Program-made: the position numbers and the translations under genes
DNA from: Candidatus Allochristensenella caecavium
GTDB taxonomy: Bacteria > Bacillota > Clostridia > Christensenellales > QAND01
DNA length: 64,000 nucleotides
Assembly (NCBI GenBank): GCA_904397865.1
Contig: CAJFOS010000017.1
Coordinates: 1 to 64,000, forward strand
Direction: 5' to 3'
The notes under the pieces: model-generated
Database searches by the model: none
Told to the model about the DNA's origin: nothing
What the model saw: only the letters and a program-made list of their open reading frames with translations
Shown here: one piece after another, positions 60,450 through 64,000 of the stretch
Numbering within the stretch: the stretch's first letter is position 1
How the letters are laid out: every line of letters starts with the position of its first letter

Positions 60450-61150
60450 CCCTCTTTCCGCTGGGCCCGCAGGGCGCGTACAGCCTGTTTATCCGCCGCT
60501 GTGACACGCCGGGATTCGACGATTTTCTGCAGCGCCCGGCGGTAGGTATGTGCATCGAGCCGGCATGTTTTAAGATAGCCCATCGTTTGCGCAGCATCGC
60601 AGACAAAGCAGACCGAAACGGCCCAGGCCACGGCCATGCTGACGGGCGCTTCACAAGCGGGTACGTTGTCCAGCAGAGCGAACACGCGCTCCAGATATCC
60701 CGGTTCGATATAATAGTTGAGCAGCATCACCACGGCAAAGCGGCGGGTATAGGAGGCCGGGTCGGCAAACAGGGGCTGCAGGAACGCCCACATCTGTGCC
60801 GGGTCCTGCCGGGTGGCCTTCAGGCTGCAGCAAAAGCTGTCGCAGACCGACCAGTTGTCAATCCGTGGCAGGAAGGCGGCAATATGGGGCAGCTGTTGCG
60901 CCAGCGGCACCGGCAGCGCACCGATGACCATGCCGTGCAGCATGCGCTGTTCAAACGTCGCGCTGCGTGCATGGGAAAGAAAATCCTCCACATCCGGCCG
61001 ACGGGCGATTTGCCGCGCCAGCGTGCGCAATTGAGGCAGCCGCACCCCCTGTACGTCCGTCACGCCGGGCAGCAGGGAAGCGGCAAAGCGCTGATAATCC
61101 GGGTCGGCCCAGCGCGCCAGTTGTGCGTCGATTGCATCCAGCCAATCCAA
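60446..61150 (-). CDS. AlkD-like DNA alkylation repair protein
   Basis: 234 residues, HEAT-like helical repeats typical of AlkD/AlkC glycosylases that remove alkylated bases without flipping them. Signature WSVCDSFCCSLKATR and RRFAVVMLLNYYI are visible. Start TTG seven bases after AGGAG. With the following mini-MGMT gene (ATGA overlap) it forms a two-gene alkylation-repair operon. Catalytic identity is inferred from the fold. Confidence 0.92.
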   Translation of the reverse strand: MDWLDAIDAQLARWADPDYQRFAASLLPGVTDVQGVRLPQLRTLARQIARRPDVEDFLSHARSATFEQRMLHGMVIGALPVPLAQQLPHIAAFLPRIDNWSVCDSFCCSLKATRQDPAQMWAFLQPLFADPASYTRRFAVVMLLNYYIEPGYLERVFALLDNVPACEAPVSMAVAWAVSVCFVCDAAQTMGYLKTCRLDAHTYRRALQKIVESRRVTAADKQAVRALRAQRKEG

Positions 61151-61316
61151 AGCAAAGCTCCTTTGTTTTCAGGTTGAGGATATCATAACACAGCGTTCTG
61201 CAGAACAAAAGAGCGTTTGCCTTTGGCGTGCGTGGGTGCTACACTGGACGTGCAAAATATCGAAACAGGACGAATGGACGGGAAAAACGTCCGTTCGGCG
61301 GAAGGAGAAGACGCTG

Positions 61317-62930
61317 ATGCCATTGCATTTTCAGCGCCGGATGAAGCGGGCCGCCTCCATTTTAGCGGGGCTGTTGCTTGCATGCGCGGCAGTTGGCTGC
61401 CAGGGCGCCGCACCCGCCCAGTCCAGTCCGGCGCCCACATCGCCCCAGGGGCAGTTTGCCGAACTGGCCAATCTGTATTTCATGGGCCTGGAGGACAAAC
61501 AGCAGGTGGGCGTGACCCAGGCGTATATCGATTACAAGGGCGCCTGTGCATACGCCATTGAATACCCCGCCACCGGGAATGAGATGATTGATGCGCGCAT
61601 CAAGGAAATCGTCGCGCAAATCCGCGCGGATTTTGACCAGACGTATGCGGCATTTGTCGCGGACGGCGATGCATCCGTTTCCTATCAAACCGGTTTTGAG
61701 GCGGAACTGTACGTCGGTTACCAAACCTATCTGGGGGTGGATAAAACCCTGAGCGTTGTGTTTGAAGAGAGCCAGACCGTCCGCAACGGCAATTCGCCCT
61801 ATGAAGGTGTGCATACACATGTGTTTGATTTGTCCAGCGGAAAGGAATTGAACGAAAGCGACGTATGGAAAGAAGGATATCGTGCCGCAGTATCTGCCTA
61901 TGCGGCCAAACATTTCGGCAATGCAACCTTTGCAGAGGATTTGATAGAACCCTCTTACAGGGAACACATCGCTGATGCACCGCAGAATTTTACGCAATAT
62001 GCGCTGACCAATGATGGCGTCCGGTTTTATTTTGATAAATACAGCATCCTGCCCGGCAGTTATGGCATCGTGCAGATGGACGTTCCTTACGCGGCGCTGG
62101 CGGACGTGCTGAACGTGGACATCACCCAGAGCGCCGTCGTACCCGAACCGAATACGGGCATGCATGCGCTGCCTGCCGCGACGGAGACGGCGGCGCCGAC
62201 GGTGGCCCCCACCGCAGCACCATCGGCCAAGCCTGCTTCTACCCCCAAGCCTGCCGCCACCGCTACGCCGGCGGCGACAAACCCGCCCGCATCCGCCCGG
62301 AAGATTGACCCGAATAAACCCATGGTTGCGCTGACCTTTGATGATGGGCCCAGCGTCAAATACGGCAACCAGATTCTCGACACGCTGGAAAAGCACGGAC
62401 AGGTCGCTACCTTCTTTGAACTGGGCAACCTGATGGCCGCCCACCCCCAGGTGGACCAGCGCGCCGCCGGGCTGGGGTGTGAAATTGGCAGCCACACCTA
62501 TTCGCATAAGAACCTAAATAAACTGACAGCCGAGCAGGTCAAAGAGGAAATTGCCAAGACCGATGAGGTGTTTAAGCGTGTTTTGGGGCACCCGTCCGTG
62601 CTGATTCGCCCGCCGTATGGAAATATCAACAAAACCGTCCAGGCATGCCTGGGCGAACACGCTGCGGTCAACTGGTCGGTGGATACGCTGGACTGGAAGA
62701 GCAAGAACGTGGAACAGATTATAGAGACCGTGAAAAAGGAAGGAAACCTGGACGGCAAGGTGATTTTGATGCACTCCATCTATGCCAGCAGCGCCCAGGC
62801 GGTGGAGGAACTGGTACCGTATTTGCTGGAACAGGGGTATCAGCTGGTTACGGTATCGGAATTGATTACCTATAAACATCACGAATCCATACAAATGGGC
62901 AAGGTATATGGATACCGTTATTTCCGATAA
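61317..62930 (+). CDS. PdaC-like polysaccharide deacetylase
   Basis: 537 residues. Signal peptide with lipobox AAVGC (about Cys25), a DUF4163/DUF3298-type N-terminal domain (about 50-275), an Ala/Pro/Thr linker (280-330), and a NodB deacetylase domain from about 336: TFDDGPS, SHTYSH, RPPYG, DTLDWK, LMHSIY. It probably removes N-acetyl groups from peptidoglycan, changing lysozyme sensitivity. Start: ATG nine bases after GGAAGGAG; an earlier in-frame ATG lacks support. Confidence 0.93.
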   Translation: MPLHFQRRMKRAASILAGLLLACAAVGCQGAAPAQSSPAPTSPQGQFAELANLYFMGLEDKQQVGVTQAYIDYKGACAYAIEYPATGNEMIDARIKEIVAQIRADFDQTYAAFVADGDASVSYQTGFEAELYVGYQTYLGVDKTLSVVFEESQTVRNGNSPYEGVHTHVFDLSSGKELNESDVWKEGYRAAVSAYAAKHFGNATFAEDLIEPSYREHIADAPQNFTQYALTNDGVRFYFDKYSILPGSYGIVQMDVPYAALADVLNVDITQSAVVPEPNTGMHALPAATETAAPTVAPTAAPSAKPASTPKPAATATPAATNPPASARKIDPNKPMVALTFDDGPSVKYGNQILDTLEKHGQVATFFELGNLMAAHPQVDQRAAGLGCEIGSHTYSHKNLNKLTAEQVKEEIAKTDEVFKRVLGHPSVLIRPPYGNINKTVQACLGEHAAVNWSVDTLDWKSKNVEQIIETVKKEGNLDGKVILMHSIYASSAQAVEELVPYLLEQGYQLVTVSELITYKHHESIQMGKVYGYRYFR

Positions 62931-62943
62931 AAGAAAGAAACCG

Positions 62944-62980
62944 AAAAGAGGAGGGCAATGTCCTCCTCTTTTTTTGTCAG
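62944..62980 (+). terminator. Terminator after the deacetylase gene
   Basis: Stem AAGAGGAGG/CCTCCTCTT with T run. Confidence 0.9.
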
Positions 62981-63005
62981 TGGGGGAGCTAAAGCGCTAT
63001 ATACA

Positions 63006-63038
63006 TGTCTTGACAGTAGTCATGACTTGTGCCATAGT
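63006..63038 (+). promoter_or_regulatory. nadA promoter with palindromic operators
   Basis: -35 TTGACA (63010-63015), 17-base spacer, -10 CATAGT (63033-63038). Two perfect palindromes lie here: TGTCTTGACA (63006-63015) and AGTCATGACT (63018-63027). A niacin-responsive repressor such as NiaR is a plausible binder, but this is only a guess from position. Confidence 0.6.
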
Positions 63039-63097
63039 AAGAACCATATAAAAGTTTGGCCCGCCAGCCTGCGCGGGCGTTAGAGGGTGTTAGAACA

Positions 63098-64000
63098 ATG
63101 GAAATCACCGAGCAGATTGGGCGGCTCAAGCAGCAGCGCGGCGCGCTGATTTTAGCCCATTACTATGTGCCGGAGGAGATTCAGCAAATCGCGGATTTTG
63201 TCGGCGATTCTTATTTTTTGAGCAAAAAGGCCATGGAAGCGCCGCAAAAGACGATTGTGTTCTGCGGCGTGCAGTTTATGGGCGAAAGCGCAAAGCTGAT
63301 GAGCCCGGACAAGACCATCCTGCTGCCGGATGCCGCGGCGGACTGCCCGATGGCCCACATGGCCACGCCGCAGGAGGTTGCGCGTGTGCGGGCGGAACAC
63401 CCGGATGCAGCCGTCGTGTGTTACATCAATTCCACTGCCGAACTGAAAAGCTGCTGCGATGTATGCGTGACCAGTTCCAATGCGGTGAAGATTGTACGCG
63501 CGTTGCCGCAAAACGAAATTTTCTTCATTCCGGACAGCAATCTGGCGCATTATATCGCCCAGCAGGTGCCGGAGAAAACGTTTGTGTTCGGCACCGGCTA
63601 TTGCCATGTGCACCACAGCATCACCGAGCAGATGGTGCGGCAGGCCCGGCGCGAACACCCGCAGGCATTGTTTGTTGCGCACCCGGAATGCCGCGGGGAT
63701 GTGCTGGCGTTGGCGGATGCGGTAGGCAGCACGTCGGAGATTATCGATTTTGCCACGCAAAACCCGGCGCAGGAATTTATCGTCGGCACGGAGATGGGCG
63801 TATTGTATGAACTGCAAAAGCGCAATCCGGATAAACGCTTTTATCCGGTGCATGCCCACCAGGTTTGCCCCAACATGAAACGCAATTCGCTGGAAAAGGT
63901 ACGCGATGCGCTGGAGAATATGCAGCCGGCTGTGGAATTGCCGGGCCAATGGAGCCGGCGAGCGCTGGCACCGCTGGAACAGATGCATACTCTGGCGGAA
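63098..64000 (+). CDS. nadA: Quinolinate synthase (end outside window)
   Basis: 301 residues visible, nearly full length. NadA condenses iminoaspartate with dihydroxyacetone phosphate to quinolinate for NAD synthesis, using a [4Fe-4S] cluster. Seen: LAHYYVPEEIQQIADFVGDSY, FCGVQFMGESAKLM, CPMAHMATP, the YINSTAELKSCCDVCVTSSNA segment, FIPDSNLAHYI and the cluster Cys candidates C113 region and HPECRG, plus HAHQVCPNMKRNSL. The start ATG (63098) has a weak upstream site GTTAGAAC. nadB/nadC probably follow beyond the edge. Confidence 0.95.
   Translation, partial: MEITEQIGRLKQQRGALILAHYYVPEEIQQIADFVGDSYFLSKKAMEAPQKTIVFCGVQFMGESAKLMSPDKTILLPDAAADCPMAHMATPQEVARVRAEHPDAAVVCYINSTAELKSCCDVCVTSSNAVKIVRALPQNEIFFIPDSNLAHYIAQQVPEKTFVFGTGYCHVHHSITEQMVRQARREHPQALFVAHPECRGDVLALADAVGSTSEIIDFATQNPAQEFIVGTEMGVLYELQKRNPDKRFYPVHAHQVCPNMKRNSLEKVRDALENMQPAVELPGQWSRRALAPLEQMHTLAE

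Noticed and set aside
61362-62507. A 381-residue frame antisense to the deacetylase gene
   Set aside because: Overlaps a clear PdaC-like gene; Arg/Gly low-complexity segment simply mirrors the Ala/Pro linker.

Overview
This 64 kb window looks like a chromosomal stretch from an anaerobic, Gram-positive, moderately GC-rich member of the Clostridia that probably makes butyrate. The main clues are a butyryl-CoA:acetate CoA-transferase, an iron-dependent alcohol dehydrogenase, a CarD-type regulator, a SleB-type spore-cortex hydrolase, ECF-type vitamin uptake, a sortase-type surface protein, strong AGGAGG ribosome sites with frequent TTG/GTG starts, and a clostridial-style tmRNA tag. The exact genus cannot be fixed from the window.

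Layout. 1-4.7 kb: Fe-alcohol dehydrogenase (cut by the window edge), macrodomain protein, GNAT-VOC fusion, and a coaX/ECF pantothenate-type module. 4.8-8.0 kb: three tandem secreted or membrane paralogues, two ending in a zinc ribbon. 8.2-9.6 kb: gap and tRNA-Arg(CCG). 9.8-11.9 kb: a small phage-like immunity module with a lambda-like operator region. 12-14.8 kb: an AT-richer sugar-nucleotide/LicD cluster with a structured leader and a frameshifted licD. 15-19.9 kb: but, carD, a candidate orphan RNA, DUF2804, a P-loop kinase and sod. 20-23.8 kb: a CmpB-like membrane protein and a 1029-residue LRR/VWA/Cna-B surface protein. 24-29 kb: VOC, MDR dehydrogenase, a Zn-macrodomain/SirTM/ThyX-like operon and a MerR regulator. 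29-34 kb: pstS, NUDIX, an OmpR/PhoR-like two-component pair and a zinc-ribbon protein.

34.4-40 kb: QueD-like protein, XRE/membrane-protein pair, a decayed stretch, SleB hydrolase, two small paralogues, a fourth large zinc-ribbon paralogue and a tautomerase. 40-44.4 kb: lower-glycolysis operon pgk, zinc-ribbon YbjQ-like gene, tpiA, gpmI. 45-50.7 kb: secG, rnr, smpB, a lipoprotein, a second candidate ncRNA and ssrA, so the ribosome-rescue set (RNase R, SmpB, tmRNA) is clustered. 51-64 kb: DUF885 lipoprotein, WYL-zinc-ribbon fusion, Crp/FNR regulator divergent from a flavoprotein/ferredoxin pair, Kef-type antiporter, DegV, small membrane proteins, an alkylation-repair pair (AlkD plus a mini-MGMT), a PdaC-like deacetylase and nadA (cut by the window edge).

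The strongest candidate for a less-described system is the translationally coupled Zn-macrodomain, SirTM and ThyX-like operon (25.7-27.9 kb). It has the ADP-ribosyl transfer and removal enzymes of the SirTM system, but the usual GcvH-L and lipoate-ligase partners are absent and a ThyX-like protein without the RHR motif sits in their place. Other items worth checking are two orphan structured RNAs (17.3 and 50.1 kb), the zinc-ribbon secreted paralogue family, and several unusual fusions. All functions are inferred from sequence reading alone; no database search was run.
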